From NCBI GenBank assembly GCA_903813345.2, contig CAIIXF020000009.1:19617759-19681758 (forward strand): a DNA stretch of 64,000 bases, read 5' to 3'. This DNA comes from Owenia fusiformis (taxonomy: Eukaryota; Annelida; Polychaeta; Sabellida; Oweniidae). Of this stretch, positions 37,555 to 49,001 are shown piece by piece. Position numbers and translations under genes: made by a program. Every line of letters starts with the position of its first letter. Position 1 is the first letter of the stretch. Below the pieces are notes generated by a model that made no database searches, was not told where the DNA came from, and saw only the letters and a list, made by a program, of their open reading frames with translations.

Positions 37555-38815
37555 AAAGGAGGATGGAAAGTATCGTAACAGATTTCGGACAATTTTATGT
37601 TGGATTTTGGCTGTTTTATCAGGATTTAAACAGGTGCATATGTTAGGCCAATGCATTATCTCCAGGAAAAGCACTCATAGAGATGAAAAAATAATTTCGA
37701 CTTTGAGACAGGGAAGATGCAAACAACCCACCCACGTGTTTTTTCTGAACTGTTGTCCCAATTTTCAACCCCTTCCACCCCAGCTTTTTCAATTTTTGTT
37801 GCATAAATATGTTGCATTTTAAGACACAGTTAACCCCTTTAAAGGAATAAGTGATTCCTTTTCGATAATGTGGAGAACAATATTTCCCATGTTATTTTCC
37901 CATAGGGAGAACTCATGTGATCCATTGCTTTCAGCTAGTTTTGGTCACCCATAATGGATATCTTTAAAACCCCCGAAGGAATTACTTATTCCTTTAAAGG
38001 GTTTAAATGTGTGTCAAAACGCAACATATTGATGCAACAAAAATTGGAAAAGCAGAGGTGGAAGGGGTTGAAAAGCAGGACAACATTTCTTCCTCGGATC
38101 TGGAACACAAATGACCATATAAACTTTACTTAATGCCAAAACGACCACAATGGGATAACTGTGGAGAAGTTGTTGGATATGCTAGTATCCTGTACCGGAT
38201 AAATTCGTACCATGCGTCGCATACACTCGTATTCTACACCGTTCACATTCCGATCACATCAATCAGCAGACCGTGTTACAACCATTTCCACGACATTTTA
38301 CTTGCGTATCCTCTGGGAAAAGACGACAAATCCTTCTCTTGCTCACTCTGCAGGGTTCATATAAACTGAAAGGAAGAGGGAAAGTATCGCAACAGACTTT
38401 GGAAAGTCATACGTTGGATTTTGGCTATTTTCTGAGGATTTGAACAGGTTCATATGTTAGGCCAATGCATTACCTCCATAGAGATGATAAAATAATTTCG
38501 ACTTTGAAACAATGAAGATGCAAATAACCCACTCACATGTTTTTTCTGAAATGTTGTCCCGATTTTCAACCCCTTCCACCCCTGTTTTTTCAATTTTAGT
38601 TGCATTAATGTGTTGCGTTTTGATACACAGTTACCCCTTCAAAGGAATAAGTAATTTCTTTTAGATCAAGTGGAAAACAATACTTCCCATGTTATTTTCC
38701 CATAATAGGGAAACTCATGCGATCCATTGCTTTCAGCTTAATTTTGGTCCAAATTATGGATATCTTAAAAAAACACGAAGGAATTACTTATTCATTTAAA
38801 GGGGTTAACTGTGTC
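37555..38815. repeat. Direct duplication with a unit of about 813 bp
   Basis: The sequence from AAAGGAGGATGGAAAGTATC (37555) recurs from 38368, including GTTAGGCCAATGCATTA (37640 and 38456), ATAATTTCGACTTTGA and TTCAACCCCTTCCACCCC. The second unit stops at about 38815, 150 bp from the receptor's stop codon. No coding content. Confidence 0.75.
37748..38088. mobile_element. Palindrome (about 340 bp) inside an intergenic duplication
   Basis: The left arm runs from GTTGTCCCAATTTTCAACC through AACCCCTTTAAAGGAATAAG. The right arm runs from AATTACTTATTCCTTTAAAG to GGTTGAAAAGCAGGACAAC. The loop is about 110 bp. A partly degraded second copy is at 38550-38815. Confidence 0.75.
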
Positions 38816-38967
38816 AATCAGATTGCAATTGCTTTAATGAATCGATCAATGATCGCACGGAATGCAAATACCCAATACAACGTGTTGCCTTGTTAGTAAA
38901 AGCAATAAGAGCAATAAATTGAGAATAGAAAAAATAGTTTTTACCATTGTTTAATTCTTAAAATTGT

Positions 38968-41900
38968 CTAGTGCCTATCATGTTGACTCCAATGTGGGTG
39001 ACACAGTTGTCTCCACATATTACTAAACTCTCTCCGAAATTCTTTTGAATAATTTGCATACAATACTGGATGTAATGCTCTCGTTGAAAACATTAAACAA
39101 TAACCAATCGTCTCTAAATCGCCAAATAATTGAGAATATGCATCACTCGAATTTTGTGAAATCTTTTTTGCTATTATAACAATAGGTAGAGGGGCCCAAG
39201 AAAGAATGAACGCAGTCACTATGTACATGGATCGCCTAGCAGCTACTGATTGCATACTTTGGTCACGTGTAACAATGTCGGGTTCGTTCTTCGGCGTGAT
39301 TGGTGGAGTTATAGATTTGATGAATCCGTTCTTATTTTTCTCTTCTTTGTTTGGTATCGGCTTTGAAGTTGAATCGACTGTGTCCCTTTGATCTTCTAAG
39401 GTATTTGATAGAGAGGCGTACGATCGTTTCCTTACGAGCCCAAACTTTGAAGTTGATTGTGGTTTATCCATGCCGGAGGTTTCAGGATTGACTTTACTTT
39501 GCTTATCGTGTATCATTGAGACGCTCGTAAAGGACGAAAAGTCTTGCGTCTCTATTGGCGGACCACCTATTGTCCGTTTCATAGTTAAGATTGTATTCGT
39601 GTTAGCTTTTTCTAGAGCAAGTGCAGCGAGAGCAGCCCAACGTTTCCGGATCTTCAATTTGAACAATTCTGACGCATTACCTGCACTGGGTGTTGGTGAA
39701 TTTGGTCGATTCGATAAATCCCCGACTTTGTTAACTTGAGGATGGACGTGTTTTCTTACGATGAATATTATTCTGACGTAAACAACCGTAACCAGCAATA
39801 GAGAAATGACACCTAAAGGTACCAACGTGTACATTAAGAGAGGAACTGTGGCCTCATCCAGATGTTTCCTCATCAAACAGCGTTCAAAGAAAGTGGACGT
39901 TGTATTAGGAATTGCCACCTCGAGTGTTGCAATTAGTACCCCAACAATCCAAGATGTGAACGTAGCTAGCTTTCTCCGGGCATCAAAATATTGTAACCTA
40001 AAATAAAAATAAAAATGTGTGATTACATGTAGTCTCATCAAAGTTTGTCTGCAACGAATTGCACTGTTGTAACTTTTGAACTACCATTCTTCTGGTTTTG
40101 GGCAATTTCTTTTATATCTTCCTAAACTGACAGAGCAAGAACTCGTCAAATTATTGTTTTTATTCTAGAGCATGAAGTCATTGCTTGGAACTAGCCTAGT
40201 GTAAAAATTACTTTTACACTGTCTTATACGGTATCTAGCCAGATGGTGCCATTTTGTTATCTAATTGATGTGCTGTATATATATTTATTCAGGTATGCGG
40301 TTACTGAGTGTGTGCATGAATAATTACTATCTCTAGAAAAACAACATGGTGCATTAGCGATATGCATTAGTTAATAGCGATCTATTGTATTTGTATTTCA
40401 TTTGATAAGCAACTCTTACGTGAAAATATTATACACTGAAAAACGTTTCTGCGGAGATATGATATCATTGCATACAATCGTTTAATGGTTACCAGGTATG
40501 ACAGGCGGAGTGGCATTTACCAACTCCTCGATAATCAGAGTAATAAGTTGGAATACAGAGGCATTAATATAATAGCGGACCTGCGCAGGGGGAATAGACA
40601 GAAACATGGAAACGACGAGTGTTTCTAAGTAGGACGGATGTGATAAATGCTACTCTATTTGAACAATAATCACATTTGAGAATAATACTCTGAACTGAAT
40701 TCTTTTTTTTTCTAATTTATCAAACTTGAGTACGCTGCACTGGTCATATTATGAGCTGATATTGCAAGAAACACGAAACTTCAATTAAGAAGAGAGTTTG
40801 ATCAAATAGTTGTTAGTGAGTTCGATTCCATATACGTAAAGTGGAACATAGACTGGTATGACAATTTTGACTTTTACGATATAACGTGACTATATCTATT
40901 ACCTAGGACTTTAACTGGCAGGTTTTTGAATGCTTTAATGTATCAATTGTCAAGAATTACATTATTAAAGGATTTAAGTCCAAGACTCAATGCATTGTTT
41001 GCTGAATCATAGCATGAAGGTGCTGTTTCCAAACCTTTGCATGACCACGCAGCGGGAATGTTAAGTTTAGGAAACAACGCCTGAGTGGAATGAAGCGGCT
41101 TCAATGCATTGAGTCTTGGGCTTAAATTATTTTCACAAATGGCAATTTGTTTCTTTAAAATCATCTAAAAGGAACGAAATCACTAAAAGAACACATTTTC
41201 TCAAGTTGGCAAGTCATCAAATCCAATGTGAAAAATCCATTCATCACCATGACAACTGTTTAACTAGCGACCATGCATGTGTTATTGATATTTCACACAC
41301 TGTTCATTATGTGAATACTCTGTTCGAATTGGCTGGGATCGGACACACTTTGCCTATTGTGTGAATTACATTTCATCTTACATTTCGAACATATTTTGGA
41401 TACACACTAGCTGTAGTAAAGCTGAAAAACATTATAGGACTATCCTAAAAAATAAATAAATTATAAATGGATGGATGGATGGATGGATGGATGGATGAAA
41501 AGAAAAATAACATTATATCACCAATGTTACTCACACGAAAAGATATTCCGCATCAACCGACTAATCATCCAATTAGATAGTGTATAACATGCGCCAATTT
41601 TTTCAACTTCCTTGGATATTCCGTAATTTACAGTTAATGTTTATTACTTAAGTATGTTTATAATTATTGTTTTGGATTTCCTTCTGCATTGCTTGATTGA
41701 AGATCTTATAGAGTATTAGAGTCTCTATTCCATGACACAAAATTATTAATGAAATAGAAAGGACGGGTGATTAAACAATTAAAACGCGAGTTTAGCTAAT
41801 GTATAAAATAAGAAACAAAAACCAACGAATACAAAACAGTCAAAGGATATGCGATCACCTTACCTTGTCTGTGGTCCAACTATAATTTTATAACGTTCAA

Positions 41901-42372
41901 TACTTATTGCGATTAACGTTATTAATGTGACAAAATTGCACGAGGTTGATATAAACGTTTGCAACTTGCACCATGGCAATCCCAACACGTTCCCAGAGGT
42001 GTTTATAACTGTAACTGCAAACGCTAATGGGACAGCGAGCCCACAAGCGAATACATCAGAAACACTTAAGTTTGTGATGAGTGTATTGTTGCTCGTTCGT
42101 AAATGTTTATTTTTCACAAATGTGAAAATAACTAATACATTTCCTAGTAATCCGACCAGAAATGTAGGAATAAGTAATATTCCTGAAATTATATTGGCCG
42201 AAGTTGTAAGTGGATTTATCATTTGGAATTGTTTGATGGAATCCAAATCATATACGAGGCTGTTAGAGGTAAAGTTATTGTGGTTGTTGATAGCGCCATC
42301 TTGATTAAATCCATGTCTTCCCAATGTTCTGTGATGTTGTATGATCTCTTTAATATTTTTCAGAAGAGTCAT
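38968..42372 (-). CDS. Orphan class A (rhodopsin-type) G-protein-coupled receptor, two exons, 512 aa
   Basis: Exons 42372-41864 and 39997-38968 (minus strand), joined in phase 2 just after helix 3. Seen directly: GNVLVIF of helix 1 (N78), NLSVSD of helix 2 (D106), the disulfide cysteines C135 and C210, ERY at 159-161, W186 in helix 4, P230 in helix 5, SWAPLP with W437 in helix 6, and HPVLY at 479-483. Sequons N33 and N124 fit an extracellular N-terminus and first loop. The third intracellular loop is very long (of about 170 residues), basic and Ser/Thr-rich, as in receptors controlled by phosphorylation. Counting from C3.25, position 3.32 is Ser, so a classical amine receptor is unlikely. There is no retinal lysine at the helix-7 position, so it is not an opsin. 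The ligand is unknown; a peptide or melatonin-like group is possible. The NPxxY Asn is replaced by His. Confidence 0.88.
39998..41863 (-). other. Intron of the receptor gene (1.9 kb)
   Basis: On the minus strand, donor ACAAG/GTAAGG and acceptor TTTTATTTTAG. It contains the GGAT microsatellite at 41465 and a hairpin formed by AAGTCCAAGACTCAATGCAT (40976) and its inverse at 41100. No gene seen. Confidence 0.75.
41465..41498 (+). repeat. (GGAT)n microsatellite
   Basis: Seven or more perfect ATGG units, in the intron of the receptor gene. Confidence 0.95.
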
Positions 42373-42791
42373 TCTAACTGATTCTCGTCACCTGCTCCGT
42401 AGACTAACCTTATTATATCTTGTCATTTGATAACTCCCATTCAATATCATATGTAACTTCTTTGTCTACATCTTAATCAAAACATGCCACAATGCATGTA
42501 GGCATCTTAGCCTATGATTCAATGAGCTTGTGTTGCTTAAACCCGTTTACCATTTTATGTCGTAATTAATCGAAGCATCGTTTATAAGGTAGAATTCAAA
42601 GAATACATTTACTAATGATTATATGCTGATGTAATTAAGCAGCAGTATTATTATCCATTAGTCGCATTATATGAGCCTCCCTTCCTTATTGCTGCACTTA
42701 CAACAGGAAAGCAATTAAAAGGTCGATTTATAAAACCTCGTTAGCTTATTTCTCCAGATATAAATATTTACTTCCCAAATTCCAATTACGA

Positions 42792-42799
42792 TGACGTCA
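42792..42799. promoter_or_regulatory. Consensus CRE (TGACGTCA) upstream of the receptor gene
   Basis: A full CRE/ATF palindrome about 420 bp upstream of the receptor's start codon at 42372. Confidence 0.35.
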
Positions 42800-43323
42800 T
42801 ACCCATTAAAATAATAATGATTGTCGTTGAAAACATGTATTTCAAAAACAGACACTAATTTAGGAACGATTGGTCATTTTGAACACTTTATACACATTAC
42901 AATCTGGCAAAGATGTAAAAACGATTTTCGCACAACTTTGTTTTGAATTTCACAGCAAATGCGGCGTTTCTTTGCTCCAAATGCAACTGTGAACGAGAGC
43001 GACTCACTGATATCGGAGTTATTCTCAAGTACTTTCCACTCGATGGTATGTAAGGTTAGAATAGCCTAACCGTAATGTGCGATAAAACAGGCCTGGGACA
43101 TGTTGTTAAAGAGGGGTTGCCTGGACCACGGTCCATAAATTGTTTCTAGATTGATTATCACAATTTCTATATTGCCAAGTGATCTTTAAAAAAAGAAAAA
43201 TGTGTGCATTTTGAAAGTTTTTTTCACAAGGTTTCCGAATAGCAACAATTTCGGGTAGGATGCCCCACACGTGAGCTTCTTACAGCTGGAGACCCAAGCG
43301 CCTATACTCTGTATTGACCTAAC

Positions 43324-43350
43324 CATGGGCTTTCAACTTGAAAGCCCATG
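43324..43350. repeat. Short perfect hairpin flanked by GACCTAAC
   Basis: CATGGGCTTTCAA and TTGAAAGCCCATG are inverse complements with a one-base centre. GACCTAAC lies on both sides as a direct repeat, as a target duplication would. Confidence 0.75.
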
Positions 43351-44301
43351 ACCTAACATAATAATGTACCAACAGAAAGGCATTGTTGTTTTGCTTGGAA
43401 TGGAATGGAACAAGAAAAATGGAGAAGTATGACATTGTATGAGACTCACAATCCTCCAGTGTATTCGTACATGTACAGTATGTGTAAATATCCCTTCGTA
43501 AAGCTTCGGACGGCTTCGGAATCATGTGTAAAGATGCGCTTCGGTTCGCATGTTTACGTTCCTAATCGTCAGAATTGCAATTTATCCAATTCGCAAGACT
43601 GCGTTTAGGGGATCATTCATATGTGAGGGGGCCTTGAACGACCAAATCGGCCATAGGGATTCCCCGGGATATTCAAATCAGATTTTATTAGTTCCGGTGA
43701 AAGTATTTCGATCGGTTATATAAGTTCAACCTCAAAATTAGCACAGCGGAGGAGGTGGAACTTCTTCGTTGGTAGATAAATGAATATGTGATTCGACTCA
43801 ACAGGGGGGGGGGGGTCTTGAGGGTGCTCTCACTAAGTCTTAATGCATGTTTAATCTTCACAATGGAACAGATAAAATAAAAAATTCAAACCATTTAGCG
43901 TTTATTTGTTGAAACCAGGAAGCTAGAATTAAAACAAATGTTGAAAAACGCGTTTGCATATATTCGTCGATATAATTTTAGCTCCATCAAGAATTAAGGG
44001 CTATGGTTATGATTAAAACGTGCAAAATTACAAACACCTGCAAAGAACAAATACGGATGCGTGTATTTTTATTATTTGATTATAGTTTGAATTGCAATGG
44101 TTTATTTTTATTACAGCCATTAGCATTAGTCACCTGATATCGCATTGTGCATTGAAAACATCATTTTCAGTTCAATAGTAACTTCATTTCACGCATTTTA
44201 TCATATTCTAGAAGAAACGATCACTGATGGTTCCTCTTGTCCAGAGGTAAGCGTAATTATTTAATCAATTTGATAATTTGTACTGGATAAAGCATAAGAA
44301 T

Positions 44302-44366
44302 GAGATTTTATAAGAAATAATACACCGAAGGCCGAAGGCCTGAGGTTATTATTTCTTATCAAATCG
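44302..44366. repeat. Hairpin with CCGAAGGCCGAAGGCC loop
   Basis: TTTTATAAGAAATAATA pairs with TATTATTTCTTATCAAA. The loop contains CCGAAGGCCGAAGGCC. Function unknown. Confidence 0.65.
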
Positions 44367-45454
44367 AATTCGAATGCTTTATCTTACTTAAATCACACAC
44401 ATTCTTATTACAGGTAAATGGTATATTGCAGGTAAATGGTCAATGATCTAATCTGGAAAATTTTATTTCTTTTGTGTTGACTGTTCATGTAGGGGTAAGT
44501 GGTTTGATACATGTAAGTGAGTGAGTTCTTTTGAGTTGACTGTTCATGTAGTTATATAGCCAATTAATTGTAACAACAAAAAGAGTTGGTTGCATTGACC
44601 TCATGAGTGTGAGTTGATGTAAGTGACTGAGTGGGCTATAATTAGTCTAGCTTCAGTGCACTACAGGTGACTGTCCAGTCCAGAACATTGCATTTGAATA
44701 CAGCAGAATATTTGTAAGTAAGATAAGATCAATGATGAAGATAGCAACAAAAATTGATAAATTGTTTTATTCTAAAGAATGCACAGTAACAAGAGAAGGG
44801 TACATGTATTTTTGTATATTGTTTTTAGGGAATGAAAACTATCAAAAACTGTCAATGGTCATTTATGTCTCACTTGTTTTTGATAGCTTGCCAAGTGTAC
44901 ATTCTTTAAAAACAATAGAAAAATAATGCACTTTCCTTTTGATAAAACCATACATTCTTAAAAATAAACCACAGCAAATTCTATTGTGTTGCTACCCAAG
45001 TGGGATTTAAATAATCTTAATTACCAGTTAGGAACACAAATACAATGTACGACATATTACCTTCATGTTGATTAGAATTTTCTCACATCACAAAATTGAA
45101 ACGTTCGTTATTTTAACAAAAAATATATAAGTATTATGGATGGATTTTGCACTAAACTTGTAAAAGTCCTTTTTATTTATTTATTTCATCCACCATTATT
45201 GGTGTGTTAAGATGTGTGTTTTGTGTGTGATGGTGTGTGTTTTGAATGTGGCAAAATACAAAAGATTGGTATCGATATGGTGAACTTTTTGAACCAGTCA
45301 TAAAAAAATTCTGAAAATTTTACACATTGTCAATTTAATGGTCATCTTTTGAATGGTAATAATATAATTTGAAAAATGTATAGTACTATACTTTTCTCCA
45401 TATTGTTTTAGAAAACACATCAGACACTTCTTTTGTTCTTGGTATCATATGTTC

Positions 45455-45772
45455 GGAATGAAATGAAACAGCTATCCGAACCTCATTGGAACAAAACGAC
45501 ATAAACACAACGTGTTTAGATCTCCCAATATTGTATTGTACAAAGGAAAGCTAAGTTTGGTTGATTTTAAAAAAGTATCTTGTTAATGAAATAAAAAGGG
45601 TTATCTTAATTTTTATCTATTTTAGGGGGTTTGTTTTAATTTTTTGAATAGTTTTTGTGAAATCAACCGAAATTTCCTAATAAATTAATATAATATTGAG
45701 AGGTCTAAGAAAATCTTGTATACTATTTTGTTCCAACAAGGTTCGGAAAGACATTTTATTTCATTCTCAAGA
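45455..45772. mobile_element. Fold-back of about 320 bp, intergenic
   Basis: CCGAACCTCATTGGAACAAAA (left, ending near 45498) and TTTTGTTCCAACAAGGTTCGG (right) are near inverse complements, with the match extending into GAATGAAATGAAA and TTTATTTCATTCTC. Confidence 0.6.
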
Positions 45773-46127
45773 ATTGGTAGAAAGGAGCAAAAAACAATTA
45801 CACGAAAAACGTTAACAAAAACAGTTATATAAAATATACATAAATAATTTCCACATTAAAATGTTGTCAACCAGCCAACATTACATTAAGGACCGTGTTT
45901 TTTACAGAATGTTTTCAGTGGCGTAGCCAGGATTTGGTGACCGGGGGTTCTATTTTTATTTATTCACAAAATCCCCCCCCCCATTCAATAGGATACCTCA
46001 AATAATGCAATTTGTACAATTACACTCCATTCAAAAGTATGGCAATCCTAACTAACCCATTGGATTATGTATTGAAGCATCTTTAAGTTTGAATTCTTAT
46101 ATGCATAATTTGTTTTGGGAGGGGAAA

Positions 46128-47124
46128 TACAGGGTGACCGGAAAAAAAAGGAGACCATTGAAATAGGCAATATCTCCTAAAATAGACTAGTGACATCAAT
46201 GAAATTTTGCATACATCAGGACAGTTCTATGGAAATTTGTTCCTGAAAGTGTCAATACAAGCAGTCAACTGGTTCAGGAGCTATGATCATTTACATAACA
46301 TGCTCCAAATAGGCGCAATTGAGACCAACGCAGAGCTGGATACATTTGGCAAATACCCTTACATATTCCGACCTTGTTATGGCATTACATTTAGCATTTA
46401 TTGCCACCTTTAGGTCAGCAATTGTCTCAGGATTGTTTTGGTACACATTGTCTTTCAAATTGCCCCACAAAAAGAAATCAGGTGGATTCAAATTTGAGGT
46501 GTATGGAGACGAAGCTTATCTGACCTATGGCTTCTGACTCAGTGGTCCCACTCAGTTACAGTATCATCCTAAGGAGGTTTTGGGCAGCCCTTGGTTTCCA
46601 TATGGGATTTAATTGTGCCATATAGTGGTTTTAGTAACATGGCACTATGCCCAATACCTAAAGTGACTCTTAAGATTGGGTAAATCAGCACTTTGGCAAC
46701 AGGATGATGAACCACATGTCAGATAACCCTTCATTGCCATTACAGCCTAGACATGAATCCTGCTGATTAATTTTTGTATGGATATTTGAAAGACAATCTA
46801 TACCAAAACAATCCTCAGACTATTGTTGACCTAAAGAAGGCAATCACTGCTATATGTAATGCCATAATAATGCCATAGAGGGCAGAACATGTAAGGGTAG
46901 TTTGCCATATGAATCCAACTCTGCGTTGGTCTCAATTGTGCCTATTTGGAGCATGTTATGTAAATGATCATAGCTCCTGAACCAGTTGAATGCTTGTATT
47001 GAAACCTTCAGTAACAAATTTCCATATAACTGTTCCAGTGTATGCAAAATTTCATTGATGGCACTTGTCTAGTTTAGGAGAAATTGATTACTTCAATGGT
47101 CTCCTTTTTTCCGGTCACCCTGTA
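46128..47124. mobile_element. Tc1/mariner-type fold-back element carrying broken transposase pieces
   Basis: The ends TACAGGGTGACCGGAAAAAA and TTTTTTCCGGTCACCCTGTA are inverted and TA-flanked. The two arms mirror each other for some 200-400 bp. On the minus strand of the left arm (46491-46291) the translation has PPDFFLWGNLKDNVYQNNP, a transposase C-terminal signature of the Tc1/mariner superfamily. On the plus strand of the right arm (about 46731-46880) a stop-interrupted copy reads GYLKDNLYQNNPQTIVDLK. Neither is intact. Confidence 0.85.
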
Positions 47125-47419
47125 TAATTCATTTTAATACCTTCGCTAGCTTTAGTCGAAAATTGAATTTGAATTTTATTTAACAAAAATGATGTCTTTA
47201 TTTACATTAAGCAAAGTCTGAAAGTAATTGGCTTTATCAAGAAACCTCTCCCATTGGAATAGCACAGGACGTAAAAATGATTTTCAAAAATGATCTTGTA
47301 GCCTTGCAAGGCAACGTGCAAAAAAGTCAGCCAACTTAGAATTAATTTTCTGCATCAAAATATATTTCGGTGAATCTTTTACTGAATAAATATCCTGAAA
47401 TCTGATTTTCCCCAAATCT

Positions 47420-47665
47420 ACCATTTTTTGCGGTAGATTTTTTCAAAATGTGGTAGTTTTTGCGGTATTCTTCGACAAAAATGCGGTAGTTTTACGGTAG
47501 ATTTTGAAAAAATGCGGATATTTTTGCGGTAGATGTTTGAAAACAAACTGTAGTTTTGCGGAAGATTTTGGAAAATGCGGTAGTTTTACGGTAGATTAAA
47601 AAATGCGGTAGTTTTTGCGGAACATTTTGAAAAAATGCGGTACTTTTTGCGGTAGATTAAAAACT
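47420..47665 (+). repeat. Minisatellite with TGCGGTAG units
   Basis: Irregular copies of AATGCGGTAGTTTTTGCGG and GTAGATTTTGAAAAA alternate. The array lies in the 2.4-kb element copy 2 and is absent from copy 1. Confidence 0.85.
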
Positions 47666-49001
47666 AATTTTGCGTATATTTTGACACACTTCAATGAATA
47701 AGTAGGCTTAATGAAGTATGTTTTTCTAACGCAGCATTCATGGAACTCTTTCATAAACAGACTAACAATTTGAACACTTCAGTGTTTTTATAACTACAGT
47801 AGAACATGTGGTAGTTGAACACTTCGTCCCAAGAAATATTTTAAATTTTAATTGAAATAAAACAAAATAGAGATGTACACATTTGAAAGAACATGTGTTT
47901 CATCAATATTACGACTATTCCAGATATTTATTCGTCAATGTTGTAAAAATCATTCAGAGTATGGGACGTCTGCATTGTTTTCAATAACTTTCAATAACTT
48001 CGTATTGGACCAGAACTGGCTTAAAACAAAATTCCTGCAAAGGACTGATTTAGCCATTGCCCAAGATGGGTTATTTTGTCTGAGAAGAAGCAGCCTTTAA
48101 GTTAATTGTGCGAAATTATTGTTTTTCTAAATGTAAAATCTCATGCTCTGGGGTCTTGCCAAATTGATTCTCAGCCCCCGTGCCTAAGATTGCCAAACGT
48201 TTTGAGGGAAGTGTAACTTCACTATGACATGTTTTAACAAAATAAGGCTCTCGTGTTCACCAGAACAAATATCAATTAATTTACTGCTCATATAAGCAGT
48301 TTTCAAATAGCACAGTAATTTAATGTTTCTGGTTATATGCATTTTTCCGCAAAATGATATTTTGGGAAATCCTGACCGGGGGTTCGTTCGAACCCACCGA
48401 AACCCCGCTGCCTACGGCTATGGTTTTCAATAATTGGTTTAAAAGAAAAACATTGTTGAATTCAGTTCACCATATCGATACATATCCTTTTATTTTTGAA
48501 ATTTGGACATTCGCAGTGAATATTTCTTGGTCGCTCATGGCACCCTTTTTAGCCCAGTTTTAGCCTCCAACTCCACAGGAAAACAAAAGATTTTCAACCG
48601 GATGGTGTCATATTGTTAGGAAATGATTTATTTTTATAATGATATATAGTACATGGCATGACTAAACATACACTATGCTATTTATCTTTAAACGTGTGCA
48701 TTTTTTGGCCCACCCTGTATATTCCCGCTACGCTCGTTATGTACCGGGAACCTCAGTAGTCAGTAGTTATGTAGTTGCAGTGCAAGTGGAATATTTGATG
48801 ATTAAAAAATATTTCAACTTTTATTTAAGAAATGGCGGGAAATTCAAATATTTGAGAAATCTCTCAACTTACTTTTAAATGAATAACAAAATTTCAAACT
48901 TTACATGGGGACTTAATTAGATGATGTAAATCAAGATTATTTCTACTCGCATCTAATCTGTTGCATCCACGTCAGACGAGCTACCTCCATTTTTGTTGCA
49001 T

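Larger units (their letters stand above)
42373..45454. other. 5' flank of the receptor gene and intergenic DNA
   Basis: Contains the CRE at 42792, the hairpins at 43324 and 44302, and a run of 10 G at 43806. No coding region is recognised. Confidence 0.5.
45912..48422 (+). mobile_element. Copy 2 of a 2.4-kb 'CGTAGCCAGG' DNA element, with a nested insertion
   Basis: It starts GGCGTAGCCAGGATTTGGTG and ends with GACCGGGGGTTCGTTCGAAC and CCTACGGCTATG. The same start, end and several internal blocks (for example GTGAATCTTTTACTGAATA near 47374 and CTAAGATTGCCAAACG near 48190) recur in the same order in 14657-17043. Inside lie a Tc1/mariner-type fold-back (46128-47124) and a short tandem array (47420-47665). 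No intact transposase is visible. Confidence 0.75.

Noticed and set aside
44732-44926. A 64-codon open frame on the plus strand.
   Set aside because: No homology signal, no splice context, AT-rich composition like its surroundings; most likely chance.
45180-45245. A GTGTGT-rich stretch, at first taken for a microsatellite.
   Set aside because: Too short and irregular to be called a repeat array.
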